NCBI RefSeq assembly: GCF_046630445.1 | Contig: NC_092342.1 | Span: 78,666,001-78,730,000 of the forward strand | Direction: 5' to 3' | Origin: Rutidosis leptorrhynchoides | Taxonomy: Eukaryota; Streptophyta; Magnoliopsida; Asterales; Asteraceae | Length of the DNA stretch: 64,000 nucleotides | Shown: in pieces, positions 16,738 to 28,483 of the stretch | Position numbering within the stretch: the stretch's first letter is position 1 | How the letters are laid out: each line of letters opens with the position of its first letter | Made by a program: the position numbers and the translations under genes | Notes under the pieces: generated by a model | The model's database searches: none | Told to the model about the DNA's origin: nothing | Seen by the model: the letters and a program-made list of their open reading frames with translations, nothing else

Positions 16738-17406
16738 TTCATACATCAAATTTACCCAAATTCGCCCATTTAACCCTAAAATGGGTCTTACAAGCTACAC
16801 ATGAACAAACCCTAGCTATAAATCAATTTGAACTTAAAACTCGGAGTTAAAACTTACCACTACCACCAAAACGTAGCTAGAGATGTAGGGAACAACTTTA
16901 AAGCTTGGACTTAGACAAGAATGGGGTTCCTTCTTCTCCAAAATGAGCGCTCTCTCTCTCTCTAAAACTCCAATTCTCTCTCTAGAATGAAAGTGTGTAG
17001 GTGAAGGAGTGAGAAATGAGATAGGGATAAGCCTTGGTCAGTTTTTATGTTCTCAAACCGTCCACAAAGTGAAAGACCAAAACACCCCCAAAAATACCCT
17101 TAAAAACGGGTTTGAAACACCAGATCTGATAACGTGTCGCATTTCGCGACAACCAAAACGCGATAAGGGTAACCCGAGCGCGACAAACTGGTCAAGGAGA
17201 GGATTTTAGGGTGTCGCGTTTCATTCAAGTCCATCGCGTTCCGCGATGACTCAAACCGCGACATACTGCACTTAAACGTAATGCTTTGCCAGTTTAGTCC
17301 CATTTCCAACGTTTAAACCATTTAAATCTACTACGGTTAAAGTTAAACGTTCACGAGGTTAAATACACACCTATGGACCATGTACGAGGAAAAACGGGAT
17401 GTTACA
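16738..17406 (-). repeat. Gypsy-like LTR fragment F, minus orientation
   Basis: Ends CGGGATGTTACA at 17406, which on the minus strand gives TGTAACATCCCG, a typical gypsy LTR start. It contains CGCGACA-rich segments (17130-17270) and a CT-rich segment near 16950. The other end is not recognisable, so it is called truncated. Confidence 0.5.
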
Positions 17407-18226
17407 TATATATAGGAGTAAAAATTACAAAACTGACCCCTCAAAACCTAGGGTGTGTTTGGGTGTCGGTTTTCCATGATGTTAGTAAGCCTCGTTTTGA
17501 AAATAGCTTTAAAAATTAAATCTTGGAAATAACTAGCTGGATTTTTGCTTCTGGACCTCGGAACTGACATTGAAAAGTGTCGGTTTTGTGTTATCCCTCG
17601 GAACCGCCACTTTAAATCCTAGGTTTCTTGCACCCCCTAGGTTCCTACTCCCTGGCATGGTCTAGGTTCCTACACCCTTCGGACCAAAACAGCTCGATTT
17701 GTAGCTCTAGGTTCCTACACCTTGGCATGGTCTAGGTTCCTACACCCTTCAAACACAAACTGTCTGGTTTTCAACCCTAGGTTCCTACACCAATGCAAGG
17801 GGTCGGTTTTGGGGTGCAAGGGTTAGTTTTGAGGTGCAAGGGGTCGGTTTTGGTGTCAGGTGTAGGTTTTGGGCTTTTTCGGTAATTCGTCTTCATTGTT
17901 TTCGTCATATTCTTCGTTTCTTGGCCGATTTTGATGTTCTCGTGCCCACGCGTTCGTAATTCAATGATCTACAAGATGGTTATGGGTAGTATCACTATCT
18001 TCAATTTCATCAAATAGCTAATTGGTGCTTAAGTGATTCATCTTTCTTGATTTTGCTATGATTTTTTCATTATAAGTCTGTTTTATTCGATTCTTGCGTC
18101 ATTGCCTTTGTTCTTCCAAGATCTACAATATAAGTTAATAAAAATATCTATTAGGTCCTTTTATATTTTTCTTGGCTAAAATTAGAGAGATAACATGGTA
18201 AAAACATGACTTTTTACGCGTTATCA
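17407..18226. other. Non-coding stretch with degenerate CTAGGTTCCTACACC repeats
   Basis: No convincing gene. Between about 17620 and 17795 the motif CTAGGTTCCTACACC recurs about five to six times, mixed with TGGCATGGT. It is followed by GGTCGGTTTTGG/GGTGCAAGG repeats to about 17875. The rest, to the insertion at 18232, is unassigned. Confidence 0.6.
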
Positions 18227-19566
18227 GTTACTGATGTGCGTAGAGGTGTATACGAAATAGTTATATTTTTACTACAAAATATTATTAAATACGATACAAT
18301 TTTACACAAGATATTTATTTATTTACAGATGGGATATACCTAAACCTTGCTACAACACTATAGGCAGTGTACCTAATCGTAGAGTAGTATAATTTTTAGT
18401 AAGTCCGGTTCGTTCCACAGGGAGACGACTTATTTTACACTATATTTTTAAACAATTATATTTGTACAAAATATATTATATATATTAATAATATATAAAA
18501 GGGGGTTTACCGTTTAATGACCAGTTTTTCGATTTTAAAAACTTTAGTTGCAGTTAAAATTTAATGTAAAATATTAAATAAATAAAATACTTAATTTAAA
18601 GCGTAAAGTAAATAACGATAATGAAATTGTGATAAATAAAAGTGCGATAATTAAAAAGTACGATAATTAAAAGTGCAATTAAATACAATGACAATAAATA
18701 AAAGTGCAATAATTAGAAATGCAATTAAATATGAAAATAAAGGAATTATGCTTATTTAAACTTCCGTAATCATGATGTTTGACGTGTAGATTTTAGTTTA
18801 TTCCCATGGGTTAATTGTCCTTTGTCCTGGATTATTTAATATGTCCATCTGGTTTTTGTCCATAACAGTCCATCGGTCATAAATTTAAATTGCGAGTATC
18901 CTCGTCAAATTATCCTTATATCCGAAGTCAAATATTTCAACTAATTGGGGACTTAAACTGTAACAAGGTCTTAATACTATGTTTAATAATTACACCAGGA
19001 TATCGACTGCGTGTAACCCAAGGTTTTAATACTTTGTTATCAATTATGCCAAGTGTCCTTGTACATAATTTCACCCCTGTTTTAATAATTCCATAGACTA
19101 TTAATCCATTCCCGTGTCCGGTTAAATGAACGATTATTCGTACATATAAATATCCCGCCCATCATGTCCGATCGAGTGTATATGGTTATTTATAGGTACG
19201 TCCAATTGTAAATCTTTATATTAAAATTAACAAACTATCATTTAGTTAAACAAATATAAAGCCCATTAATAGCCCATAGTCTAATTTTCACAAGTGTCGT
19301 TCTTTTGTCCAAACCCCAATTATGGTACAAAGCCCAATTACCCATTTTTAGTAATTATTTTTAGTCCAACATCATGATTACTTCATCTTAAATAAGCATA
19401 ATAATAACTTAAGTACGAGACATTAATTTAAAAAGAAGAACATAGCTTACATTGATTATTTATTGCGTAGTGTTACACGGACAGAGCTCCGACTTTAAAA
19501 CCCGTAAAATAACCTTTGCATAACCCAAAACTAATCTAATATAAAACTACACTACGCAATAAATAA

Positions 19567-19678
<112 letters not shown>

Positions 19679-19728
19679 CAGAGGAGTATTATTATTATTA
19701 TGTGTAAAACTCGTCGCCCAAACTTGCA

Positions 19729-19805
19729 ATTTATAGGAATGTGGCCTGACTTTTCGGCTCATGCGATCGCATGAGATTATAACTACCAGGCCATGCGATT
19801 GCATG
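19729..19805 (-). promoter_or_regulatory. LTR promoter: paired palindromes plus TATA box
   Basis: Read on the minus strand: palindrome with one mismatch (19792-19805), perfect palindrome CATGCGATCGCATG (19760-19773), then TATAAAT (19729-19735). The layout matches the promoter at 25607-25682. Confidence 0.6.
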
Positions 19806-20294
19806 GCCACCTGGATCCAGCCAAGTTGCCTTGTTTTCTAGCTTGCCGACGTTTTTATTTAATAATATAATATATAATAAATAAATAATTTATATAATTA
19901 TTTAAATATTTAAATATTATATTATATTCTTGTGCATAGTAGACTCATAATTTTTGGTCCGTTGCGTCGGGCGTTGATAGTTGGCTCAGGTCCCGGTTCT
20001 GGATTTTCGAACGTCCTTTCGTATAATTTAATATCTTGTACTTTGCGTTCCGCAACTTGTACTTTTATCATTTTTAGACGTTTCTCATCAATAAATTGAA
20101 CCACTTGAATTGTATCTTGTACATTTGATCTTTTTGGTCATTTGCGTCTTCAAATCGTCATTTTTGCCTTTTGTCTTTGCACTTATTTAATATAAATGAT
20201 TACAACTTAAAATAGGACAATTATAACTAAATAATTTACATATTGGGAGGATATTGCTACTAAATATATGTTCATTTGGAGCACTATCAGTTAC

Positions 20295-20902
20295 ATATAA
20301 TCGCTTGTTTCATCTTGAGGTAGATCCGGATTGTTTTCAACACATCGAAGTTTCTTTAATGGTTGGATTTGGCATTGGTCATGCGATGATTTATGGTCTC
20401 GAAACCTTGCTATTATCGATCAATTGATTGAATAAATGGATAATGTTATGACGCATGAAGGTCAAGAATCTTGGATGTAGGGTTATAATGTGAATGGTGT
20501 TTTTGAGGTTCATGTGGTTAGAAACAAAACTGACAATTTCATATTGCCTTCCATTTCACCATCTACTGTTTGGTGTAAGTCCCTACCACGCAAAGTAAAA
20601 TTTATCATGTGGTGGCTCAACTTACATAGACTCCCTAATAGACTTGATCTTAGTGCTCGCGGGATTATGATCGAGAATATTGGGTGTCCTAGATGTGTGT
20701 ATGGTATCGATCATTAGATCATGTCTTCTTCGGATGCAACTTTTATGCCGAGATTTGGAGAGTCGTTCATTTATGGTTAGATTGTAGCATGACGTATCGT
20801 GATTCGTGGACCGATCGGTAATTTGGTTCAATGCTTGGAGGAGCTCGTCTTCTACGCGCAACAAGAATGTTTCAGCAACATTATGGACGATGTAGAGACT
20901 TT
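20295..20902 (+). pseudogene. LINE ORF2 C-terminal part with zf-RVT zinc-binding domain
   Basis: Non-LTR retrotransposon remnant. The frame around 20490-20717 has the typical C-terminal region of plant LINE reverse transcriptase: STVWCKSLPRKVKFIMWWL, then LPNRLDLSARGI and IGCPRCVYG, followed after a stop by a diverged HVFFGCN-like segment. Upstream codons (20310-20490) are in several frames. The 5' part is absent, cut by the insertion at 18232 or lost. The 3' part resumes after the composite element, at 28484. Confidence 0.75.
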
Positions 20903-21046
20903 TGTTGGGGTGCAAACCTATCGCACATAGGAGGGAGATAAAAACAAATGTATGTATATAAGTTTAAGGGGAAGTCCCTCTAATACCATTTGTAAGATCG
21001 CATAGCCCAAACACAATGTCCTGCAATATAAGCCCAAGAGTCCATC
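20903..21046 (+). repeat. Left TRIM LTR with inverted LTR tail
   Basis: 20903-20990 matches the first 88 bases of the right TRIM LTR (28326 onwards). 20991-21046 is the reverse complement of that LTR's last part (starts TGTAAGATCGCATAGCCC). The left terminus is thus made of two LTR pieces in opposite orientation, which requires a rearrangement. Confidence 0.8.
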
Positions 21047-22129
21047 CTATGGAGGATCTTCTTTATGTGAAAGATTATTATTTGCCTGTCTTTACTGAGG
21101 ATAAACCGGAGAAAAAATCTGATGCTCAATGGAAAATTTTGCATAGACAAGTATGTGGGTATATTCGGCAGTGGGTTGATGATAATGTTGTGAATCATAT
21201 TACTGGGGAGACTGATGCTAAAGCCTTATGGAAAAAGCTTGAGCAGTTATATGAGCGAAAGACTGGAATAACAAGTTGTTCTTAATTAAGCAGATGATGG
21301 CTTTGAAGTATCATGATGGGACTCCTATTACAGATCACCTAAATGCATATCAGGGTATTATAAATCAGCTTGCAGGTATGGGTATCAAGTTTGAAAAATC
21401 TGGTTACTTGGTACATTACCGGACTCTTGGGAGACTTTTAGGACATCTTTGTCCAGCTCTGCAGTGAATGGTACTATCACCATGGAATTAGCTAAGGGTA
21501 GTATTTTGAATGAAGAGATGAGAAGAAAGTCATAAGGTTCCTCTTCACAGTCAGATATCTTGGTCACAGAAACGCGGGGGAGAAGTCATAGTAGAGGTCA
21601 GGATAAAAGAGGCAATCATCGTAGTAGCTCACGCAAAGGAAAAGTTGCTAATGTTGAGTGTTATAATTGTCATGAAAAGGGGCACACAAAGTGGTATTGT
21701 CCAAAGTTGAAGAATCAGAAGAAAAAGGCATATGACAAGAATAAACAAAAGAAAAGTGATGGTGGTCATGATGATAAGGTTGAAGTTAACGCTATCACAG
21801 ATGAGTTCTTTGTTTGTATTGATTATGATATGATCAATCTTACTCATGATGACATGAGTTGGATTGTTGATAGTGGTGCTACATGTCATGTTGCAATTTG
21901 TAGAGATCACTTCTCATCTTACACTCCAGGTGACTATGGATTTGCTAGGATGGGTAATGCCGGGTTATCAAAGATCGTTGGTATTGGGGATGTTTGTTTG
22001 AAATTTGACAGGAGAATGGAGTTAGTTTTTCATAATGTAAAACATGTTCCGGATATGAGACTTAATGTTATTTCAACAGGCATTCTTGATGATGATGGTT
22101 ATTATAACGGTTTTGGTAATAGTATTTAA
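21047..22129 (+). pseudogene. Copia gag and protease (broken)
   Basis: Ty1/copia capsid and aspartic protease region, Tork/Tnt1-like by overall similarity. 21052-21285 encodes the capsid part (AQWKILHRQVCGYI, then DAKALWKKLEQLYERKTG). A frameshift near 21270 moves it to the frame of 21276-21467 (ALKYHDGTPITDHLNAYQGI). A third frame from 21560 carries the zinc knuckle CYNCHEKGHTKWYCP and the protease motif WIVDSGATCHV (active-site DSGA). The frame stops at 22127-22129. The N-terminal part of gag is missing because the element is truncated at the TRIM junction. Confidence 0.9.
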
Positions 22130-22147
22130 AAACTAACTCTTGGTTCT

Positions 22148-24297
22148 ATGATAGTGGGGAGAGGCAAGAAAGACTCAAGATTATACATCACGCGTTCAAA
22201 GATCATCCAGAATATTGTTCACGCAGTGGACAATGTTGATTCTACTGAGTTGTGGCATAAAAGACTTGGCCACATGAGTGAAAAGGAGATGTCTATCTTG
22301 TTTAAGAAGAATGTGTTGTCGGGTGTTAGTGATATTAATTTGAGTAAGTGTTGTCACTGTTTGGCAGGTAAACAGACCAGAGTTACGTTTAAGAGTCATT
22401 CTCCTTTTCGAATGGAGAACATACTTGATATAGTGCATTCGGATATTTGTGGGCCTATGAAGACCAGGACACTTGGTAGATGTTTCTACTTTGTTGCATT
22501 CATCGATGATCATTCCAGGAAGGTGTGGGTTTATACCTTAAAGTCAAAGGATCAAGTATATGAGAAGTTTAAGGAATTTCATGCACTAGTTGAAAGGCAA
22601 ACGGGGAAGAAACTCAAGTGTATTCGGACTGATAATGGCGGTGAATACATTGGCAGATTTGATGCTTATTGTAAGGAGAATGGTATTCGGCATCAAAAGA
22701 CTCCACCAAAGACACCTCAATTGAATGGCTTAGCAGAGAGGATGAACAGAACTTTGGTTGAGAGAGTTAGATGTTTGCTTTCACATGCAGGGTTGTCCAA
22801 TTCCTTTTGGGGTGAGGCTTTAAATACGGCAGTTCATATTATTAATCTAACCCCTTGTGTTCATTTGCATTTTGATGTTCCTAACAGGGTTTGGAGTGGC
22901 AAAGATGATTCTTACCGTCATTTACGAGTTTTTGGATGTAAAGCTTTTGTTCATGTTCCCAAAGATGAGAGGTCAAAGCTTGATATGAAGACTAAGCCAT
23001 GTGTATTCCTCGACTATGGTGAAGATGATTTTGGGTACAGGTTATATGATCCAGTTCAGAAGAAACTTGTACGAAGCCGAGATGTTGTTTTTACAGAAGA
23101 TCAGATGTTAAAAGATGTTGAGAAGACAGATTCAGTTCCTCAACCTAGTACTGATCTTGTTGATTTGGATCCAGTTACTCCACAACATGTTGGAGATGAT
23201 GTTCAGAATGATGAACATGGTACTGATGTTGGTGATGCTCCGGAGCAGGTAGAGATTCCAGTACCAGATATTCCTTCATTTGTCCCACTTAGGCGGTCTA
23301 CTCGAGACCGTCATCCTTCTATTAGATATTCTGCTGATGAGTATGTATTACTCACTGATGGGGGAGAGCCAGAGTGTTATTCAGAAGCAATGAAAGATGA
23401 GCATAAGAAAGAGTGGGGTGAAGCTATGCAAGATGAGATGAATTCTTTGTATGAGAATAATACTTATGACTTGGTGAAGTTACCTAAAGGCAAAAGAGCT
23501 TTGAGAAACAAATGGGTATTCAAAGTGAAGACAGATGAGCTTACTTCACAACCAAGGTACAAAGCTAGGTTAGTCGTTAAAGGATTCAGCCAGAAAAAGG
23601 GTATTGATTTTGATGAGATTTTCTTTTCGGTCGTGAAGATGGTATCTATTCAAGTGGTTCTTGGGTTAGCTGCTAGTCTTGATCTTGAGGTTGAACAGAT
23701 GGATGTCAAGACTGCTTTTCTTCACGGTGATTTGGATAAGGAAATCTACATGATGTAACCTGAAGGTTTCCGGGTTAAGGGTAAAGAAAATTATGTTTGT
23801 AGACTTCAGAAAAGTCTATATGGGTTGAAGCAAGTACCGAGACAGTCGTATAAGAAGTTTGAGTCGGTTATAGGAAAGCAAGGCTACTGAAAGACAACTT
23901 CAGATCATTGTGTTTTCTTTCAGAGGTTTGGTGATGATGATTTCATCATATTGTTGTTATATGTTGATGATATGTTGATTGTTGGTAAAAATATTAAAAG
24001 AATTGCGCAGTTGAAGCGAGAATTGAGCAAGTCTTTTGCTATGAAAGACTTGGGACCAGCAAAACAGATTCTTGGCATTCGAATTTCTAGAGATATAGGT
24101 GCTAAGACGTTACATATATCACAAGAGCAATACATTGAAAAAGGTGCTTAGTAGGTTCAACTTTGAAAAGTGGTTAGTTCCCCTCTTCCTACCAACTTTA
24201 AGCTAACAAATAGAGATTGCCCTACTTCAAAGGAGGATGTTGAGGAGATGGACAAAGTTCTATATGCTTCAGAGGTTGGTAGCTTGATGTATGCTAT
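22148..24297 (+). pseudogene. Copia integrase and reverse transcriptase (broken, 5' portion of pol)
   Basis: The longest open stretch (22148-23758) has the integrase zinc region (LWHKRLGHMSEKEM, then CCHCLAGKQ), the DD-E core (HSDICGPM, FVAFIDDHSRKVWVY, RTDNGGEYIG, NGLAERMNRTLVERVRCLL) and the start of copia RT (RNKWVFKVKTDEL, YKARLVVKGFSQ, QMDVKTAFLHGDL). It ends at TAA 23756-23758. RT continues past stops to LLLYVDDMLIVGKN at about 23951-24000 (YVDD active site intact) and AMKDLGPAKQILGI. At 24298 the coding sequence is cut by a gypsy solo LTR and resumes at 26577. Confidence 0.93.
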
Positions 24298-25467
24298 TGT
24301 GACGATCGCTCCAAATCCATATGGACGAACACGTCATTCATTGATTTCATTGCGAGGTATTTGACCTCTATATGATACGTTTTGTAAACATTGCATTCTT
24401 TTGAAAAGGCACACCATAAATGAATATTTAAATCAAAGGTTTTCGACATCTGATGATTTCTACATATAGACAATCACCATAAATAATAGTTTACAACAGT
24501 ATTTATTTTGACAATGCAGTCAAAATAAGATACATGGTGATGATTTGGTGAATGCAACGTTTCCTTGAAAAATATGTCATGTAAGACTCCATGCACATAG
24601 CTTGTCTAACATCTAAGCAAACAGCGGAAGACTTCTAGGAAACCTGAGAATAAACATGCTAACAAGTGTCGACACAAAAGTTGGTGAGTTCATAGTTTTA
24701 ATGTTGCGCATAATCTGTATATAAAGGTGGATCACAAGATTTCAGTTGTTTCATCCAGAAACGTTTATCAAAATATTCTACGAAATTGAGCACCCTGGTA
24801 ACTAAACTTAACGTATATATAATTTATACCCTTTGTATAATCATCTTAATAATACACGCAAACCAACGTGTACGCTTCTCAAATAGCATACGTTCGTTAA
24901 AAGGCTAGTGCTCTAGCTCGGACGGGGATATCAAGCCCTATGGATCCATATACTACTACTCGCGCCCACCAGTTCTTATAACCGGCAGTTACTAGTTACC
25001 AAAGCTAAGGGATTTTTGGTTCAAACTCAGTATACAATTTAGTATGTACTTGTATCCATTGTTTAAAATACAGTGCATGTATTCTCAGCCCAAAAATATA
25101 TATTGCAAAAGTATTTAAAAAAGGGATCAATGAAACTCACCTTAGCAGCATATAAAGTCGTTCACCAAAATGTGATCGAAACACGGATTACCAAATAACC
25201 GTAAATCTCAACATATCAATATTGAGATTCAATATTGTAGAAAAGTACGTAGACGTAACGGAGATGATAACACTAGGTTTGACTTGCAAATAATACCCAT
25301 GAATATTACCCATAACCTCCTTGGCAATAACCCATAATTTCCTTAGCTTTATCCCGCTCATAAAACTATTTTGAAGGTGACACGCTCATAACCTCGTCGT
25401 AGTATTTTATGTATATATATACTACTAATAATAATATTATAATAAGATTAATAATAATAATATTAAT

Positions 25468-25468
25468 C

Positions 25469-25540
<72 letters not shown>

Positions 25541-25555
25541 TAATAATAATAATAA
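25468..25555. repeat. (AAT)n microsatellite in the solo LTR
   Basis: Near-perfect trinucleotide array of about 29 units. Confidence 0.9.
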
Positions 25556-25606
25556 ATAAATATCTACGGAGTAATTACAATGAGATCAGAAACAGAAATG
25601 ATCGGG

Positions 25607-25682
25607 TATTTATAGTTGTGGCCTGTCCCTGGTGGCCATGCGATCGCATGGCTGGGAAGGCTATATCCCATGCGATCGCATG
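25607..25682 (-). promoter_or_regulatory. Solo-LTR promoter: paired palindromes plus TATA box
   Basis: On the minus strand: CATGCGATCGCATG at 25669-25682, again at 25637-25650, then TATAAATA at 25607-25614. Distance from the second palindrome to the TATA box is 22 bases, close to the 25 bases in fragment E. Confidence 0.65.
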
Positions 25683-26576
25683 GGCCGGCTGTCCAGCACA
25701 TAATCCTTTTGTTTTCTTGCTTGTCGACATATTTTAATATTAATATAATATATATAATTTATATAATTAATTATATATTATATTAAATTCATGTGCATAG
25801 TTAATTTGTAATTTTTATCCCGAAAAGTCGTACGTCGTCACTCGACTTATGTCCCGGTTCCGGTTTTTCGAACGCCCTTTCGTACGTTGAGAAAACTAGT
25901 TCTTTTCGTTTCGTGACTCTTACCTTTGTCAAAATATAGTCTTAAATCATCCATAAACTATACCACTGTAGCAAAGTTACTGTAGCAATTCACTGTAGCA
26001 AAGTCAATTTTTTACTGTAGCAATTTCATTGTAGCAAATAGTGATTTTCGAAAACACTGTAGCATTTTGGGTACTGTAGCAATTTGAAAATACTGTAGCA
26101 AATTAGTGTTTTACTGGTTTATCTTAAATGCTTTAGTAAACTTATCTAAATATCAATCGAATCAATAAACGAATGTTACTATCGTTTACTAAATAACTTG
26201 AAATTATATATATGTATATATCTTTTTAATATACATAAATCAATTTTTAAATACACATTGGAAGTTATTTATAAATAAATTTTAATAATAAATATTTCAA
26301 CTTATCATATATATTCAAATAGATATTTAAATCAATAAGTTTAATGTACGGTATCAAATAATTAATACATTGTTACCTTTTCAAGTTATAGTATATATGT
26401 ATCTATTTACATATAATTGTTCGCGAATCATCGAAAACAACCGAAGGGTATTTAAATATATAAAAGTAGTTCAAAAATTTTGAGATTCAGTTTTACAGAC
26501 TTTGCTTATCATGTCGGAAATGTTAATCATACAAAGATTATGTTTAAATTTGGTCAGAAATTTCCGGGTCATCACA

Positions 26577-27209
26577 GCTATGGTGTGTACTAGGCCTGAT
26601 ATAGCTCATGCGGTAGGTGTTGTTAGTCGGTTTATGTCAAATCCGGGTAAGAAGCATTGGGAAGCTGTTAAATGGATTCTGAGATACTTAAGAGGTACTT
26701 CTAAGTTGGGTATCACGTTTGGAAAAGGAGAGCCGATGCTCGTTGGTTATACAGACTCAGATATGGCAGGAAACAAAGATAACATGAGGTCCACTTCTGG
26801 ATATTTGATGACCTTCGCAGGGGGAACGGTTTCATGGCAATCAAGGTTGCAAAAGTGTGTTGCATTGTCTACAACCGAGGCTGAGTATATGGCAGCAACA
26901 GAAGTGTGCAAAGAACTTTTGTGGATGAAAATATTTCTACAAGACCTTGGGTTTAAGCAATCAAAATATGTGGTTTTTTGTGATAATGAGAGTGCGATTC
27001 ATTTGGCTAGAAATTCTATGTATCATAAGCGGACAAAACATATTGATGTTCGGTATCATTGGATTAGAGAACGTCTTGAAGATGATTTGTTTGAACTTGA
27101 TAAAGTTCATACCAATGATAATGGTTCTGACATGTTTACGAAGGCTTTAGCAAGTGAGAAGCTCAAGGTATGTTGCTCGATCGCCGGGATGGCGATCCCT
27201 TCCTCATAA
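26577..27209 (+). pseudogene. Copia RNase H (3' portion of pol)
   Basis: Continuation of the copia pol gene after the solo LTR. It starts in the RT/RNase H link (TRPDIAHAVGVVSRFMSNPG, then HWEAVKWILRYLRGT) and runs through RNase H (GYTDSDMAGN, STSGYLMTFAGG, ALSTTEAEYMA, FCDNESAIHLARNSMYH, HIDVRYHWIRE) to the C-terminal DMFTKAL segment and the stop at 27207-27209. The frame is open and the catalytic acidic residues of RNase H are present. Confidence 0.93.
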
Positions 27210-27226
27210 TTGGAAAGGGAGAGATT
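27210..27226 (+). other. Polypurine tract of the copia element
   Basis: TTGGAAAGGGAGAGATT lies directly between the pol stop codon and the 3' LTR that starts TGTTGGG. Confidence 0.8.
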
Positions 27227-28008
27227 TGTTGGGTTTTTATTTGGTTTCCATTTATGTGGAAGTTTTAGCCCAATGTTCCAAGCCCAACAAATTTAGGCCC
27301 AAAATGCTTGTTGACTTGGTCAAGCATCCTAGGAATTTTAAACTCCAAGTGTGCAGCTGGTTTTCATTATCAAAAAGCAGAGAGATCAGAGAGATAAATC
27401 AAGAAATAGAGTGAAAACCCCAATTCCCGTCTACAATGACAGCAGGCCAGAAAACCTTCGATCCCCGAAGATCCGACCGTTGAATCTTCTTCATTTTTGG
27501 GTCGTGTCTTCCTGACATCAGTGCCAACATTTTCAATCGTTGAATTCGTCTCAAGTGGTGTGTAGCTCGAGTTACAGCAGGTCGAACAGTAGCAAAATTT
27601 TGGGTGATGAAATTCTTCTTTTGTCTTTAATTGTTTCATATACTTGTTGATTATTGTTGTTCAAGAGTATGATGATGTTGTATGCCTCTAGTTGATCTAG
27701 AGAAGGATTATTGTATTGCTCTCTTTGTTGATGATAGTGGAATTTAAGTGGCTTACGAGTCCCGTGGTTTTTACTCTCGATTTTGAGGGGTTTTCCACGT
27801 AAAAAGTCTCGTGTATATTGTGTGTGCTTGATTATTGCTTAACTACTGATTTGCTACTGATTTGGTATTGTTTAGCTACTGATTTGGGTTGGATTTGGTA
27901 TAGCTTGTTTGTTAGCATCCTCACGGGTTCATACGGGTCGAGAAAGTATTGGTCAAACGGGTTTGTTTCCGCTTTGTAGATTGTCCGTTGTGACCTATTT
28001 TCCCATCA
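27227..28008 (+). repeat. Copia 3' LTR (782 bases)
   Basis: Starts TGTTGGGTTTTTATTTGG and ends TATTTTCCCATCA. It contains the GTCCCGTGGTTTTTACTCTC and GGTTTTCCACGTAAA strings typical of Tork/Tnt1-type copia LTRs. No matching 5' LTR exists in the window. Confidence 0.85.
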
Positions 28009-28011
28009 AAT

Positions 28012-28325
28012 TGGTATCAGAGCTACGCTATAGCCCGATGTGGTGAACGACACAGTGGTGGCGCACCCCTAAGCGCACGGTGCGACATGGCACACCCCTC
28101 AGTTTGCCAACGATAATGGAGCCATGGTGCCTTATATCGAAAGTCTTCCTTCCCAAGGCGTGGAAGTGCGGCGTGTCCCAATGGTGAAAGAAAAGTGAAA
28201 GAAAGAGATCGGCGGTATAAGAGGCGTGTCCCGGTAGTGAAAGAAAAGAGACCGGTGATATAAGATGGCGCGAGTATCGTTGAAGGGGAGGCTCGGTGAT
28301 GTGGTCTTCGGTTTGAGGGGAGGAT
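28012..28325 (+). other. TRIM internal region with PBS and polypurine tract
   Basis: Begins with an iMet PBS (TGGTATCAGAGC, 28012-28023) and ends with GGTTTGAGGGGAGGAT before the LTR. About 314 bases, no coding capacity. The start resembles the internal part of the second TRIM-like element (33500-33884, minus): both share CTATAGCCC and GGGCGCACC/GGCGCACCC-type strings after the PBS. Confidence 0.75.
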
Positions 28326-28483
28326 TGTTGGGGTGCAAACCTATCCCACATAGGAAGGAGATAAAAACAAATGTATGCATATAAGTTTAAGGAGAAGTCC
28401 CTCTAATACCAATTGATTTTAGAACTTGATGGACTCTTGGGCTTATATTGCAGGACATTGTGTTTGGGCTATGCGATTTTACA
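28326..28483 (+). repeat. Right TRIM LTR (158 bases)
   Basis: TGTTGGGGTGC to GCGATTTTACA, followed by the TSD ACTTT. The first 88 bases match the left terminus directly, and the last part matches it in inverted orientation. Confidence 0.85.

Larger units (their letters stand above)
24298..26576 (-). mobile_element. Gypsy solo LTR inside copia RT, TSD GCTAT
   Basis: Starts TGTGACGATCGC, ends CCGGGTCATCACA, flanked by GCTAT at 24293-24297 and 26577-26581. No internal sequence remains. Minus orientation, shown by the reversed conserved block (24620-24695) and a promoter that reads leftwards. It contains an (AAT)n array (25468-25555), about nine copies of ACTGTAGCAAA (25973-26105) and two perfect CATGCGATCGCATG palindromes. 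Confidence 0.93.
20903..28483 (+). mobile_element. Composite TRIM/copia insertion, TSD ACTTT
   Basis: Bounded by TGTTGGGGTGC at the left and GATTTTACA at the right, and flanked by ACTTT at 20898-20902 and 28484-28488 within a LINE. The outer sequence is a TRIM-type element: short LTRs of about 158 bases, and an internal part with iMet PBS and polypurine tract at 28012-28325. Between the left LTR and that PBS lies a Ty1/copia element lacking its 5' LTR and gag start but with a complete 3' LTR. The copia LTR ends three bases from the TRIM PBS. Either copia landed in a TRIM and its left end was later rearranged, or a chimeric element integrated as one unit. Confidence 0.7.

Noticed and set aside
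28028-28380. Minus-strand frames in the TRIM internal region
   Set aside because: Two overlapping frames in a non-coding TRIM with PBS and polypurine tract; no domain.
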